Source of the DNA: Malaciobacter molluscorum LMG 25693
Lineage (GTDB): Bacteria; Campylobacterota; Campylobacteria; Campylobacterales; Arcobacteraceae
Assembly: GCF_003544935.1 (NCBI RefSeq)
Contig: NZ_CP032098.1
Location: 1,426,001 to 1,490,000 of the forward strand
Length of the DNA: 64,000 nucleotides
Direction: 5' to 3'
Part shown: piece after piece, positions 1 through 7,335 of the stretch
How positions within the stretch are numbered: the first letter of the stretch is position 1
Layout of the letters: each line of letters begins with the position of its first letter
Made by a program: the position numbers and the translations under genes
The notes under the pieces: generated by a model
The model's input: only the letters and a program-made list of their open reading frames with translations
Databases searched by the model: none
What the model was told of the DNA's origin: nothing

Positions 1-1106
1 CAGATGATTTTTCTGCAATTATTGCAGGAAATGAAAAAGTTCTAAGACCTAGACTTGCTGATGGTATGTTTTTTTATAAAAATGATATTACAAATGGACT
101 TAATAATGAAGAGTTGAAAAAACTTGTATTTGTTGAAGGTCTTGGTTCTATGTACGAAAAATGTGAAAGAGAAGCAATAATTGCAGATTATTTAGCTTCA
201 AAATTTGATGTTTCACAAAAAGATTTATTAAATAAAGCTGTGATGTTAAGTAAAGCTGACTTAATGTCAGAAATGGTTTATGAATTTACAGAGCTTCAAG
301 GACTTATGGGATATTATTATGCAAAAATTGCAAATGAAGATGAATTAGTTTATACAGCTTTAAAAGAACAATATTTGCCAGATGGTGAAAATTCAGACTT
401 ACCATCAAATAAATTCTCTTCAATTGTTGCATTATCTTATAAATTAGATAATTTGATGGGACTATTTAGTGTTGGAAAGATTCCTACAGGTTCAAAAGAT
501 CCTTTTGGTTTAAGAAGAGCAGCTGCAGGTATTGTAAAGATTGCAATTGAACATAAATTACCAATTAATCTAGAACAAATTATAGATGATTTATCTGAAA
601 ATTACAAAGGGTTAGATAAAAAACAATTAGTTGAGTTTTTCAATGAAAGATTCTTTAAAATATTTGATGTAAATCCATCTGTTTTAAAAGCAGTATTAGG
701 AAGTAACGAAAAAGATGTATATCAAATTTCATTAAAACTATGTGCGTTAAATCCAATTGTACAAAGTGACAATTTCAAAGAGTTCTCATCAACTTTTAAA
801 AGAGTTGCAAATATTATTAAAGATATGGATATTTCAAACAATATTACTATTGATGAAACATTATTTGAAGATAATGAAGAAAAAAATTTATTTAAAGCAT
901 ATTTTAATATTACATCAAAACAATATAATGATTATGAGTTAGAATTAGATGCGCTTTTTTCTTTAAAAATACAATTAGATAATTTTTTTGATAATGTATT
1001 TGTAAATCATGAAAATGAAAAAATTAAAACAAATAGAAAAAATCTTATTGCTTTAGTATATAAAGCATTTAGAAATATTGCTGATATTAAAGAAATAACA
1101 ATTTAA
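1..1106 (+). CDS. glyS: Glycyl-tRNA synthetase beta subunit, 3' part
   Basis: This is the C-terminal half of the beta chain of the bacterial alpha2-beta2 glycyl-tRNA synthetase, which charges tRNA-Gly. The reading frame is open from the first base of the window (frame of base 3), so the start lies outside. Visible hallmarks are NEKVLRPRLADGMFFYKND near the left edge and, further on, a FSVGKIPTGSKDPFGLRRAA segment, both typical of GlyS beta. About 367 residues are present; the family is usually close to 680-700, so roughly half is missing because of the window edge and not a deletion. It ends just before a clear hairpin terminator, so it is the last gene of its transcript. Confidence 0.95.
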   Translation, partial: DDFSAIIAGNEKVLRPRLADGMFFYKNDITNGLNNEELKKLVFVEGLGSMYEKCEREAIIADYLASKFDVSQKDLLNKAVMLSKADLMSEMVYEFTELQGLMGYYYAKIANEDELVYTALKEQYLPDGENSDLPSNKFSSIVALSYKLDNLMGLFSVGKIPTGSKDPFGLRRAAAGIVKIAIEHKLPINLEQIIDDLSENYKGLDKKQLVEFFNERFFKIFDVNPSVLKAVLGSNEKDVYQISLKLCALNPIVQSDNFKEFSSTFKRVANIIKDMDISNNITIDETLFEDNEEKNLFKAYFNITSKQYNDYELELDALFSLKIQLDNFFDNVFVNHENEKIKTNRKNLIALVYKAFRNIADIKEITI

Positions 1107-1107
1107 T

Positions 1108-1135
1108 AAAAAAGAGTATTTAATTACTCTTTTTT
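1108..1135 (+). terminator. Rho-independent terminator after glyS
   Basis: A perfect 11-bp inverted repeat (AAAAAAGAGTA / TACTCTTTTTT, loop TTTAAT) starts two bases after the glyS stop codon and ends in a run of six T. It fits an intrinsic terminator for glyS. Confidence 0.85.
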
Positions 1136-1149
1136 ATCTCTTTTTATTA

Positions 1150-1155
1150 TATAAT
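1150..1155 (+). promoter_or_regulatory. Candidate -10 box for the small lipoprotein
   Basis: A consensus TATAAT hexamer lies 44 bases before the lipoprotein start codon and just after the glyS terminator, in T/A-rich sequence. Campylobacterota sigma-70 promoters often lack a -35 box, and none is evident here. Confidence 0.45.
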
Positions 1156-1199
1156 TTGAAAAAATAAATTAATTTAAGTTATATACCATAGGAGAATAT

Positions 1200-1334
1200 A
1201 TGAAAAAATCTATTTTACTTTTATTAACAATAATATATATTTTTAGTGGATGTGCCACATGGAAAGGTATAAAAAAAGATAGTAATGATGCTTGGAATGC
1301 GACTAAAGGTGCAATTCACGAAGCAACAGAATAA
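1200..1334 (+). CDS. Entericidin-like small lipoprotein (44 aa)
   Basis: A 44-residue reading frame starts at ATG 1200 behind GGAG. It has a basic start (MKKS), a hydrophobic stretch and a lipobox ending in FSGC, so the mature protein would begin at Cys18 and carry only 27 residues (ATWKGIKKDSNDAWNATKGA and seven more). Length, lipobox and the small charged Lys/Asp/Ala-rich helix resemble entericidin A/B-type lipoproteins, which sit in the cell envelope. That assignment rests on resemblance only. It is monocistronic: own -10 box upstream, hairpin directly downstream. Its small size makes it easy for automated annotation to miss. Confidence 0.75.
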   Translation: MKKSILLLLTIIYIFSGCATWKGIKKDSNDAWNATKGAIHEATE

Positions 1335-1337
1335 AGA

Positions 1338-1550
1338 TTAAGAATAGATATTATTCTTATCTATTCTTTTTCTTATATCCACTAAAGAAGATTCTATTAT
1401 ATCTTCTTTATCTTCTTCTGAAATAATTTTTATATGATTAATTGTTTTACCTATTAAATCTCTAATTTCATTGTCTGTTGAATAATAACTAACTACTAAG
1501 TTTTCACCTAAATGTGAGACAATGTTATTTTTAATTTCATTTGCAATCAT
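1338..1550 (-). CDS. Hypothetical protein, 70 aa
   Basis: I do not recognise this family. It is a 70-residue soluble, acidic protein (MIANEIKNNIVSHLGENLVV...), probably helical, with a cluster of Glu/Asp in the middle (SEEDKEDIIE). It has no Cys, no signal peptide and no membrane segment. The call as a real gene rests on a very strong Shine-Dalgarno AAGGAGG (1558-1565, minus strand) correctly spaced before ATG 1550 and a TATAAT -10 box further upstream. Its 3' end overlaps the hairpin shared with the convergent lipoprotein gene. Confidence 0.7.
   Translation of the reverse strand: MIANEIKNNIVSHLGENLVVSYYSTDNEIRDLIGKTINHIKIISEEDKEDIIESSLVDIRKRIDKNNIYS
1340..1368. terminator. Bidirectional hairpin between convergent small genes
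   Basis: An 11-bp perfect inverted repeat (AAGAATAGATA / TATCTATTCTT, 7-base loop) follows the lipoprotein stop codon and is followed by TTTTCTT on the plus strand. It covers the stop codon of the minus-strand 70-residue gene, so it may end transcription from both sides. Confidence 0.7.
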
Positions 1551-1574
1551 TTAAATTGCCTCCTTTAAAATAAT

Positions 1575-1580
1575 ATTATA
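1575..1580 (-). promoter_or_regulatory. Candidate -10 box for the 70-aa gene
   Basis: TATAAT on the minus strand, 24 bases before the start codon, with the AAGGAGG ribosome site in between. No clear -35 element. Confidence 0.45.
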
Positions 1581-1729
1581 ATGATATAGAAAAAATGTAT
1601 TATAATAGTATCATTTTCAAGAAAGAATCAAAGTTTTTGGGTAATTAAATATAAATAATATAATTTTATTTTTTGTAAGAATAAGTAATAAAACAAAATA
1701 AATAATTATTTGAGCTTATGCAAAGAAAG

Positions 1730-1804
1730 TGGATGGGGTAGCAGGATTCGAACCTGCGAATGACGATACCAAAAACCGTTGCCTTACCACTTGGCGATAC
1801 CCCA
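1730..1804 (-). tRNA. tRNA-Gln (TTG), copy 1
   Basis: Read on the minus strand the cloverleaf begins TGGGGTATC and ends TACCCCA-T-CCA. The anticodon loop TTTTGGT gives anticodon TTG. The T-arm has the TTCGAAT loop and CCA is encoded. It is the last member of a Gln-Thr-Met cluster and is identical base for base to the copy at 7138-7212. Confidence 0.95.
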
Positions 1805-1816
1805 AGAACTTTTGAA

Positions 1817-1893
1817 TGGAGCTGGTGAAGGGATTTGAACCCCCGACCTGCTGATTACAAATCAGCTGCTCTAGCCAACTGAGCTACACCAGC
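1817..1893 (-). tRNA. tRNA-Thr (TGT)
   Basis: Minus-strand cloverleaf: acceptor GCTGGTG / CACCAGC, D-arm with GCTC, anticodon loop TTTGTAA (anticodon TGT, Thr), T-loop TTCAAAT, encoded TCCA end. Only 12 bases separate it from tRNA-Gln. Confidence 0.95.
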
Positions 1894-1906
1894 ATTCAAA
1901 TATATA

Positions 1907-1983
1907 TGGTGTCAAGAGAGAGACTTGAACTCTCGACCTCCGGCTTATGAGACCAGCGCTCTAGCCAGCTGAGCTACCTTGAC
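1907..1983 (-). tRNA. tRNA-Met (CAT), probably elongator
   Basis: Minus-strand cloverleaf with acceptor GTCAAGG / TCTTGAC, followed by ACCA. The anticodon loop CTCATAA gives CAT. The initiator tRNA is clearly the other CAT gene (7053-7129), so this one is elongator Met. A tRNA-Ile2 whose C34 is modified by TilS cannot be fully excluded by eye. First gene of the three-tRNA cluster. Confidence 0.85.
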
Positions 1984-1988
1984 ACCTG

Positions 1989-2010
1989 ACAATTTAATAT
2001 TCTAAATTGT
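1989..2010. promoter_or_regulatory. Inverted repeat overlapping a -10-like TAGAAT before the tRNA cluster
   Basis: ACAATTTA / TAAATTGT with a 6-base loop lies 6 bases before tRNA-Met. The minus-strand hexamer TAGAAT (1999-2004) inside it is 15 bases from the tRNA 5' end, the same distance as the -10 box of the second tRNA cluster, so this may be the cluster promoter. No good -35 box is visible. Confidence 0.35.
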
Positions 2011-2018
2011 GAAAAATT

Positions 2019-2034
2019 ATGCAATTTTTTGCAT
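2019..2034 (-). terminator. Weak hairpin after the exporter operon
   Basis: On the minus strand ATGCAA-AAAA-TTGCAT is followed by AATTTTTC. It lies about 50 bases beyond the stop of the last ABC permease gene and before the tRNA cluster. The stem is short and AT-rich, so its strength is doubtful. Confidence 0.4.
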
Positions 2035-2084
2035 GGCTGAAATATTACTGTTTGTATTATTAAAGTTTGGTTAATTTCACACTT

Positions 2085-3176
2085 TTATGTGACTTTTTTT
2101 CTAAAAAACCAGGAAGCAACAAATAGTGTAACAATTCCATATAAAAGCATAGGCCAAATTAGACTTATTGCAATATCAAACCCTATATCTTTTAAAAATA
2201 TTCCTTTTAATAAAATTAGAAAATATTTTAAAGATACTAAATCAGTAAAAGGAATTAACCATTGTGGCATATTTTCTACAGGAGTTGCAAATCCTGACAT
2301 TAATATAGAAGGAACTAAAAGTACAAATGCTCCTAAAATTCCTTGTTGTTGAGTGGAAGAAATAGAAGATATAAATAATCCAAATCCAACAATTGAAAAT
2401 AAAAAAGCAAAAATACTAATAAAAAGTAAAATTAAAGAACCTTTAAAAGGCACATCAAATAAGAAAATTGCAGTTAAAAAAATAAAAGTTGCTTCTATTA
2501 TACTAATAATCATAGGCGGTATAATTTTACCTAAGATTAAAATAAAAGGTGGAATAGGAGAAACCAATGTTTGTTCAAAAGTTCCTAATTCTCTCTCCCT
2601 TGCAACACATAATGAAGTTAAAATTATTGCAACAATCATGGATAATAATCCAACTAAATTTGGTAATATCCACCAAAAATTTTCAAGATTAGGATTGTAC
2701 CAGTTCCTTACAATAATTGAATCAATATTTGATTTTATATTAGAAAAATCTTTTGATATTGCGCTTATTATATATCCATTTGTAATTTGTGCACTATTTG
2801 ATTTTCTTCCATCTGCAATTATTTGAATTTTACTTACTTTTTTAGAAATAATATCTTTTTCAAAATTTTGTGGAATATAAACTGTTGCTAAAACTTTTTG
2901 AGAATCAATCAAAGAAGTTAGCTCTTTTTCACTATTTAATCTAATTACATTAGTAAATCTATTACTATATTTTAAATTTCTAATTATATTCTCACTTTGT
3001 ACACTATTATCTCTATCTAATACTCCAATAGATATATTTTTAACTTCTAATGTAACAGCAAAAGAGAAAAGAAGTAATTGTAGTAATGGCGGAGATATTA
3101 TTACAATTCTTGATCTTTTATCACTCCAAATAGCTAAAAACTCTTTTTTAATTAATACAAGTAATTGATATAACAT
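2085..3176 (-). CDS. ABC-2 type transporter permease (YbhR-like)
   Basis: Inner-membrane permease of an ABC-2 exporter, 363 residues. It has one N-terminal membrane span after a basic start (IKKEFLAIWSDKRSR), a long extracytoplasmic loop (about residues 45-170) and five hydrophobic segments in the C-terminal half, including the family motif region RERELGTFEQTLVSPI. This is the YbhR/YhhJ architecture. Its start codon overlaps the stop of the preceding permease gene by one base (TAATG), indicating translational coupling. It would dimerise with that permease to form the channel used by the fused ATPase upstream. Substrate is unknown; YbhFSR-type systems export drugs or cations, but that is inference here. 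Confidence 0.88.
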   Translation of the reverse strand: MLYQLLVLIKKEFLAIWSDKRSRIVIISPPLLQLLLFSFAVTLEVKNISIGVLDRDNSVQSENIIRNLKYSNRFTNVIRLNSEKELTSLIDSQKVLATVYIPQNFEKDIISKKVSKIQIIADGRKSNSAQITNGYIISAISKDFSNIKSNIDSIIVRNWYNPNLENFWWILPNLVGLLSMIVAIILTSLCVARERELGTFEQTLVSPIPPFILILGKIIPPMIISIIEATFIFLTAIFLFDVPFKGSLILLFISIFAFLFSIVGFGLFISSISSTQQQGILGAFVLLVPSILMSGFATPVENMPQWLIPFTDLVSLKYFLILLKGIFLKDIGFDIAISLIWPMLLYGIVTLFVASWFFRKKVT

Positions 3177-4282
3177 TATTCAATCTTCTTTCTTGTTATT
3201 TTTATAATAATTACAAACATTAAAATTCCTAAAATACCCATATAAATAGCATTTGGAATAATCACATCATAAATATTCCCACTTAAAAAGAGTGTTTGTA
3301 ATATTGGAATAAAATATTTTGCAGGTATTATAATTGTTATATATTGAAGCCAGGTTGGCATACTGCCAATTTGAAAAATAAATCCAGATAATAACATAGC
3401 AGGTAAATAACCTACAATTAATGCAACTTGGGCAGCAACAAATTGATTTTTTGATAAAGTTGAAATTAATAGTCCCAACGCAAGTGATGGAATTAAATAA
3501 ATTGCTGAAGTTATAAAAAGTAAAAAATAAGATCCTCTAAAAGGTATCTGAAACCATGCTAATGTTATAAACACACATATTACCATAGAAAGCAATGCTA
3601 ATAAAAAGTAGGGTAAAACTTTGCCAATTATTAACTCAGTAGAAGTTACAGGAGTTGACATTATAGCTTCCATAGTACCTCTTTCCCATTCTCTTGCAAT
3701 TACCAAAGCTGTTAAAAGAGTTCCTATTAAAGTGAGTATTATGGCAATGGAACCTGGTAATAGGAAATAACTACTTAACAAAGGAGCATTAAACCAATAT
3801 CTACTTTCAATAGCTATTTTTTGATTAATATTTAAATTTTCTTGCTTAAGCCAGTTTTGCCATAAACTAAATCCATATTTATAAACATATCCCGCGATAT
3901 TTGGTTCTGTTCCATCTGTTATAAATTGGATTTTTGGTTTTTGTTTTATTATATCTTTTGAAAAAGTAGAGGGTATTACTATTATTGCTTTTATTTCACC
4001 TTTTTTTATATCTTTATTTAGTTCAATTCTATTATAATCAACTTTTTTTACATCAAAACTAACAGATGATTTAAAAGTATTTACTAAACTTTGAGTATAT
4101 TTTGAAGATTTTTCTATAACAATTCCTATTGGAATATTTTTAGAATCTAATGAAATTGCATATCCCATTAGAAAAAGTAAAATCAAAGGTAAAATAGCTG
4201 CAATTAAAATAGAACTTGGATCTCTTATTATTTGAATACTTTCTTTAACAAAAAGAGCATTTAATCTTTTAAAATTAAGCAT
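3176..4282 (-). CDS. ABC-2 type transporter permease (YbhS-like)
   Basis: Second permease subunit of the exporter, 368 residues. The topology is the same as its neighbour: one N-terminal span (residues about 22-45, after ESIQIIRDPSS), a large extracytoplasmic domain, then five C-terminal spans, with the conserved cytoplasmic motif REWERGTMEAIMSTPVT. The two permeases are recognisable paralogues. The gene overlaps the upstream ATPase gene by 8 bases and the downstream permease by one base, so all are co-translated. Family assignment is firm; substrate is not. Confidence 0.88.
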   Translation of the reverse strand: MLNFKRLNALFVKESIQIIRDPSSILIAAILPLILLFLMGYAISLDSKNIPIGIVIEKSSKYTQSLVNTFKSSVSFDVKKVDYNRIELNKDIKKGEIKAIIVIPSTFSKDIIKQKPKIQFITDGTEPNIAGYVYKYGFSLWQNWLKQENLNINQKIAIESRYWFNAPLLSSYFLLPGSIAIILTLIGTLLTALVIAREWERGTMEAIMSTPVTSTELIIGKVLPYFLLALLSMVICVFITLAWFQIPFRGSYFLLFITSAIYLIPSLALGLLISTLSKNQFVAAQVALIVGYLPAMLLSGFIFQIGSMPTWLQYITIIIPAKYFIPILQTLFLSGNIYDVIIPNAIYMGILGILMFVIIIKITRKKIE

Positions 4283-5969
4283 TCTTATTCCTTTTTATTA
4301 GTTCAATAAAGGCATCTTCCATTGTTGCATTTTTGCCAACTTGAGATATTAAATTATGCGGAGTATCTAAAGCAATTGCTTTTCCTTTATAAATTAATGC
4401 AATTCGATCACAATATTCAGCTTCATCCATAAAGTGAGTTGTAACCATAATTGTCATACCTTTTTTTACCATTGCATAAATATGATTCCAAAACTCTCTT
4501 CTTGTAATAGGATCAATTCCTGATGTTGGTTCATCCAAAAATAAAACAGATGGATTGTGCATAACTGCGCAAGATAAAGCAAGTCTTTGTTTAAATCCCA
4601 AAGGTAAATCTTTTGCTGGATATTTTAAGTATTTTTCTAATTCAAAGATTTTAATCATACTTTTTATTTTATTATCTTTTTCTTTACCTTTTAAACCATA
4701 TATCCCAGCAAAAAATTTCATATTTTCAATCACAGAAATATCTCCATATAAAGCAAATTTTTGTGACATGTATCCTATTTTTTTTCTTGCTTTATAAGAA
4801 CTCTTTTCTAAGCTTAATCCTAATACCTTAGCTTCACCACTAGATGGATGTAGAAGTCCACATAACATTTTAAATGTTGTTGATTTCCCTGCACCATTGG
4901 GTCCTAAAAAACCAAATATTTCTCCTTGTTTTATTTGAAAACTAACATTATTAGTTGCAGTAAAATTCCCAAACTTTTTTGTTAATGAAATAGCCTCAAT
5001 TAAACTTCCTTCTATCTTTTCTAAAGTTTTAAGTTCACTAGATAAAGGAGAATCAGAATTAAAATTCCCATTTAAGATATTCATAAATCCATCTTCAAAA
5101 TTAGGTTCTATTTTTTCATATTTACAATTAGTTGCATTTATCTGATTTAATTTAGGCAAAAACTTTTCATCTTCACATACTAATTTAATACTATTACCTA
5201 AAATTACTCCATCTTTTACTTTATCATTTTTTAATGCTAATCTCAATGTTTCTCTCTTATTTTCAAAAGAACCAACTAATTTAAAAACTTTATTATTCAT
5301 TGTTTTTTTTAATTCGTTAGGATTTCCATTAAAAAGTATTTTTCCATGATCTAATAAAATTACTTCATCACAAAGTTCTGCTTCATCTAAATATGCTGTA
5401 CTCCAAATTACACCGACATTATCTTTAATTAATTGTTGTACAATATCCCATAATTCTCTTCTTGATATAGGATCAACCCCAACACCTGGTTCATCAAGCA
5501 ATAATAACTTTGGTTTTTTTATTAATGCACAAGCAAGTCCTAATTTTTGTTTCATACCACCAGACAAATTTTTAGCTAGAAATGAGTCAAAATCACTTAA
5601 ATTTGTAAAAGAAAGAAGTTCGTTTATTCTATTTTGAATTTCATTTTTAGGAATTTCTTGTAATTTTGCATATAAAAGAAGATTTTCTTTTACACTCAAA
5701 TCTTCATAAAGTCCAAACTTTTGTGGCATATATCCTATATCTTTTTGAATTTCATGAGAAAACTTTGGAAGATCATAACCTAAAACATTAATATTTCCAC
5801 TTGTTTTATCTAAAAGACCTGTCATAAGTCTAATAAGAGTAGTTTTTCCTGCACCATCTGGACCAACTAATCCTGTAACCATTTTTCCTTTTATATCTAT
5901 AGTTATATCATTTAAAGCAAAATTATTATCAAAAGATTTAGATAAGTTATCTATTTTAACTAAAGACAT
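4275..5969 (-). CDS. Fused double ABC ATPase of the exporter (YbhF-like)
   Basis: A single 564-residue chain carrying two ATP-binding domains. Domain 1 has Walker A GPDGAGKTT (residues 36-44), signature LSGGM, and Walker B LLLLDEP. Domain 2 has Walker A GPNGAGKST (about 355-363), Walker B VLFLDEP and the switch-His segment VTTHFMDEAE. The signature of domain 2 reads LPLGFKQR in place of LSGGQ, so the two ATP sites are probably not equivalent. This tandem layout is that of YbhF/RbbA-type proteins. It powers the two ABC-2 permeases encoded downstream and follows the HlyD-type gene after 6 bases. Confidence 0.9.
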   Translation of the reverse strand: MSLVKIDNLSKSFDNNFALNDITIDIKGKMVTGLVGPDGAGKTTLIRLMTGLLDKTSGNINVLGYDLPKFSHEIQKDIGYMPQKFGLYEDLSVKENLLLYAKLQEIPKNEIQNRINELLSFTNLSDFDSFLAKNLSGGMKQKLGLACALIKKPKLLLLDEPGVGVDPISRRELWDIVQQLIKDNVGVIWSTAYLDEAELCDEVILLDHGKILFNGNPNELKKTMNNKVFKLVGSFENKRETLRLALKNDKVKDGVILGNSIKLVCEDEKFLPKLNQINATNCKYEKIEPNFEDGFMNILNGNFNSDSPLSSELKTLEKIEGSLIEAISLTKKFGNFTATNNVSFQIKQGEIFGFLGPNGAGKSTTFKMLCGLLHPSSGEAKVLGLSLEKSSYKARKKIGYMSQKFALYGDISVIENMKFFAGIYGLKGKEKDNKIKSMIKIFELEKYLKYPAKDLPLGFKQRLALSCAVMHNPSVLFLDEPTSGIDPITRREFWNHIYAMVKKGMTIMVTTHFMDEAEYCDRIALIYKGKAIALDTPHNLISQVGKNATMEDAFIELIKRNKNA

Positions 5970-5975
5970 AAATCT

Positions 5976-6944
5976 TTACTCTTTAAAATTATCAAACTTA
6001 ATAGTAACAGGCATTCCTTGCCTAATGGTATCATCATAATTATTCAAAATAAGTCTAAATCTATAAACTAAATCAGTTCTTAAATCTTCTGTTTGTACAC
6101 TTTTGGGAGTGAATTCTGCAATTGAAGAGATGAAACTAACTGTAGCCTTATAAACCTTATTTGAACTATCTGTATAAATTTTTGCAGTCATTCCAGGTTT
6201 TATTTTACCTAAATATTTTTCTGACATATAACTTCTAATCCAATATTCATCGCTTTTTGCCATTTCTATTATGGGAGTCGAGGCATTAACAATTGAACCA
6301 ACTTCATATGCCCTTGTTAGTATTGTTCCATCAGTTGGAGCTTTAAGTATTGTATCATTAAAATTAATTCTTTGTAATTCTTCTTGTGCTTTTAAAGCTC
6401 TAAGTTTTGCTATAGCTGATTGAATATCTTCTTTTTCATAACCATTTTTTAATAAATTATAGTTACTCTTTGCATATAAGAATAAAGCTTTTGCATTATC
6501 ATAAACAAGTTTTATATCATCATAATTTTGTTTTGATATTGAATTTTTATTTAATAATATAGTATTTCTATCTAAATCTTTCTTTGCTTTTTTCATAGCA
6601 ACTTCTTTTTGTAATAAAGTTGCTTTAGCTTTATTTATATCTTCTTTTCTATAACCTTTTTGCAGTTTATTTAAATATGCAGCTTGTTGTAAAACTTGTG
6701 CTTTAATATTATTTAAAGATTGTTGATAAATTGAATTATCTAAAATAGCTATTATTTGATTTTTTTTTACATCATCACCTTCATCAAAATAAATATTTTG
6801 GATTTTTCCTCCAACTCTAAATCCTAAAGAGACTGTTCTAACATCAATATTTCCATAAAAATTAGTAGTTTTTTCATCCTCTTGGCAACCATTAAATAAT
6901 ATAAAGATAAAAATAAATGTAGGTAGTAATAATAAATTTTTCAT
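5976..6944 (-). CDS. HlyD-family periplasmic adaptor lipoprotein (YbhG-like)
   Basis: First gene of the exporter operon, 322 residues. It begins with a lipoprotein signal (hydrophobic core then LFNGC; Cys20 lipidated). The mature chain has the split biotinyl-lipoyl-like domain (GNIDVRTVSLGFRVGGKI and, after the hairpin, NDTILKAPTDGTILTRAYE) around a long alpha-helical hairpin with repeated KAKATLLQKE-type heptads, then a beta-barrel. This is a membrane fusion protein that bridges the inner-membrane pump to an outer-membrane channel; no TolC-type gene lies in the window. YbhG of E. coli has the same place in its operon but a plain signal peptide, so lipidation is a difference. Confidence 0.87.
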   Translation of the reverse strand: MKNLLLLPTFIFIFILFNGCQEDEKTTNFYGNIDVRTVSLGFRVGGKIQNIYFDEGDDVKKNQIIAILDNSIYQQSLNNIKAQVLQQAAYLNKLQKGYRKEDINKAKATLLQKEVAMKKAKKDLDRNTILLNKNSISKQNYDDIKLVYDNAKALFLYAKSNYNLLKNGYEKEDIQSAIAKLRALKAQEELQRINFNDTILKAPTDGTILTRAYEVGSIVNASTPIIEMAKSDEYWIRSYMSEKYLGKIKPGMTAKIYTDSSNKVYKATVSFISSIAEFTPKSVQTEDLRTDLVYRFRLILNNYDDTIRQGMPVTIKFDNFKE

Positions 6945-7052
6945 ATAAACTCCAAATATAATAATTAATAATTATACTCTTGGATTCTTATTATTAAATA
7001 ATAGATAGAAAAAATAATGATTGATTTTATTAAATGTGTAAATAAGTAGTAT

Positions 7053-7129
<77 letters not shown>

Positions 7130-7137
7130 ATATAAAG

Positions 7138-7212
7138 TGGATGGGGTAGCAGGATTCGAACCTGCGAATGACGATACCAAAAACCGTTGCCTTACCACTT
7201 GGCGATACCCCA
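7138..7212 (-). tRNA. tRNA-Gln (TTG), copy 2
   Basis: Identical in every base to the tRNA-Gln at 1730-1804, including the encoded T-CCA end. It leads a two-gene operon with tRNA-fMet (8 bases apart). The pair of identical copies brackets the ABC exporter operon and the first tRNA cluster's Thr and Met genes. Confidence 0.95.
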
Positions 7213-7228
7213 ACCTTTAAGTGCCGAA

Positions 7229-7257
7229 ATTATAGTGAAAATAGTCTTATTTGTCAA
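7229..7257 (-). promoter_or_regulatory. Perfect sigma-70 promoter for tRNA-Gln/fMet
   Basis: On the minus strand TTGACA (7252-7257) and TATAAT (7229-7234) are separated by exactly 17 bases, and tRNA-Gln begins 16 bases after the -10 box. This is a full consensus promoter, unusual in Campylobacterota where -35 boxes are usually not conserved, and fits strong tRNA expression. Confidence 0.85.
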
Positions 7258-7290
7258 GAGTAACTTTAGCTATTTTTTCAAATTTTTTGA

Positions 7291-7296
7291 TATAAT
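7291..7296 (+). promoter_or_regulatory. Candidate -10 box for ribBA
   Basis: TATAAT 39 bases before the ribBA start, preceded by T-rich stretches (CTATTTTTTCAAATTTTTTG) as common in this phylum. Divergent from the tRNA promoter. Confidence 0.5.
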
Positions 7297-7335
7297 TTAA
7301 AATATATAAATAAATTTTATTAAAAAAGAGAAATT

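Noticed and set aside
1551-1729. Possible small RNA from the TATAAT at 1601-1606 (plus strand)
   Set aside because: No terminator hairpin or conserved structure is visible before the tRNA cluster; AT-rich sequence yields such hexamers by chance.
1907-1983. tRNA with CAT anticodon as a second initiator tRNA
   Set aside because: It lacks the C1-A72 mismatch and the three G:C pairs of the initiator anticodon stem, which are present in the 7053-7129 gene.
2353-2826. Plus-strand frame of 157 codons across the ABC permease gene
   Set aside because: Antisense to a clear ABC-2 permease; no ribosome site and a random-looking translation.
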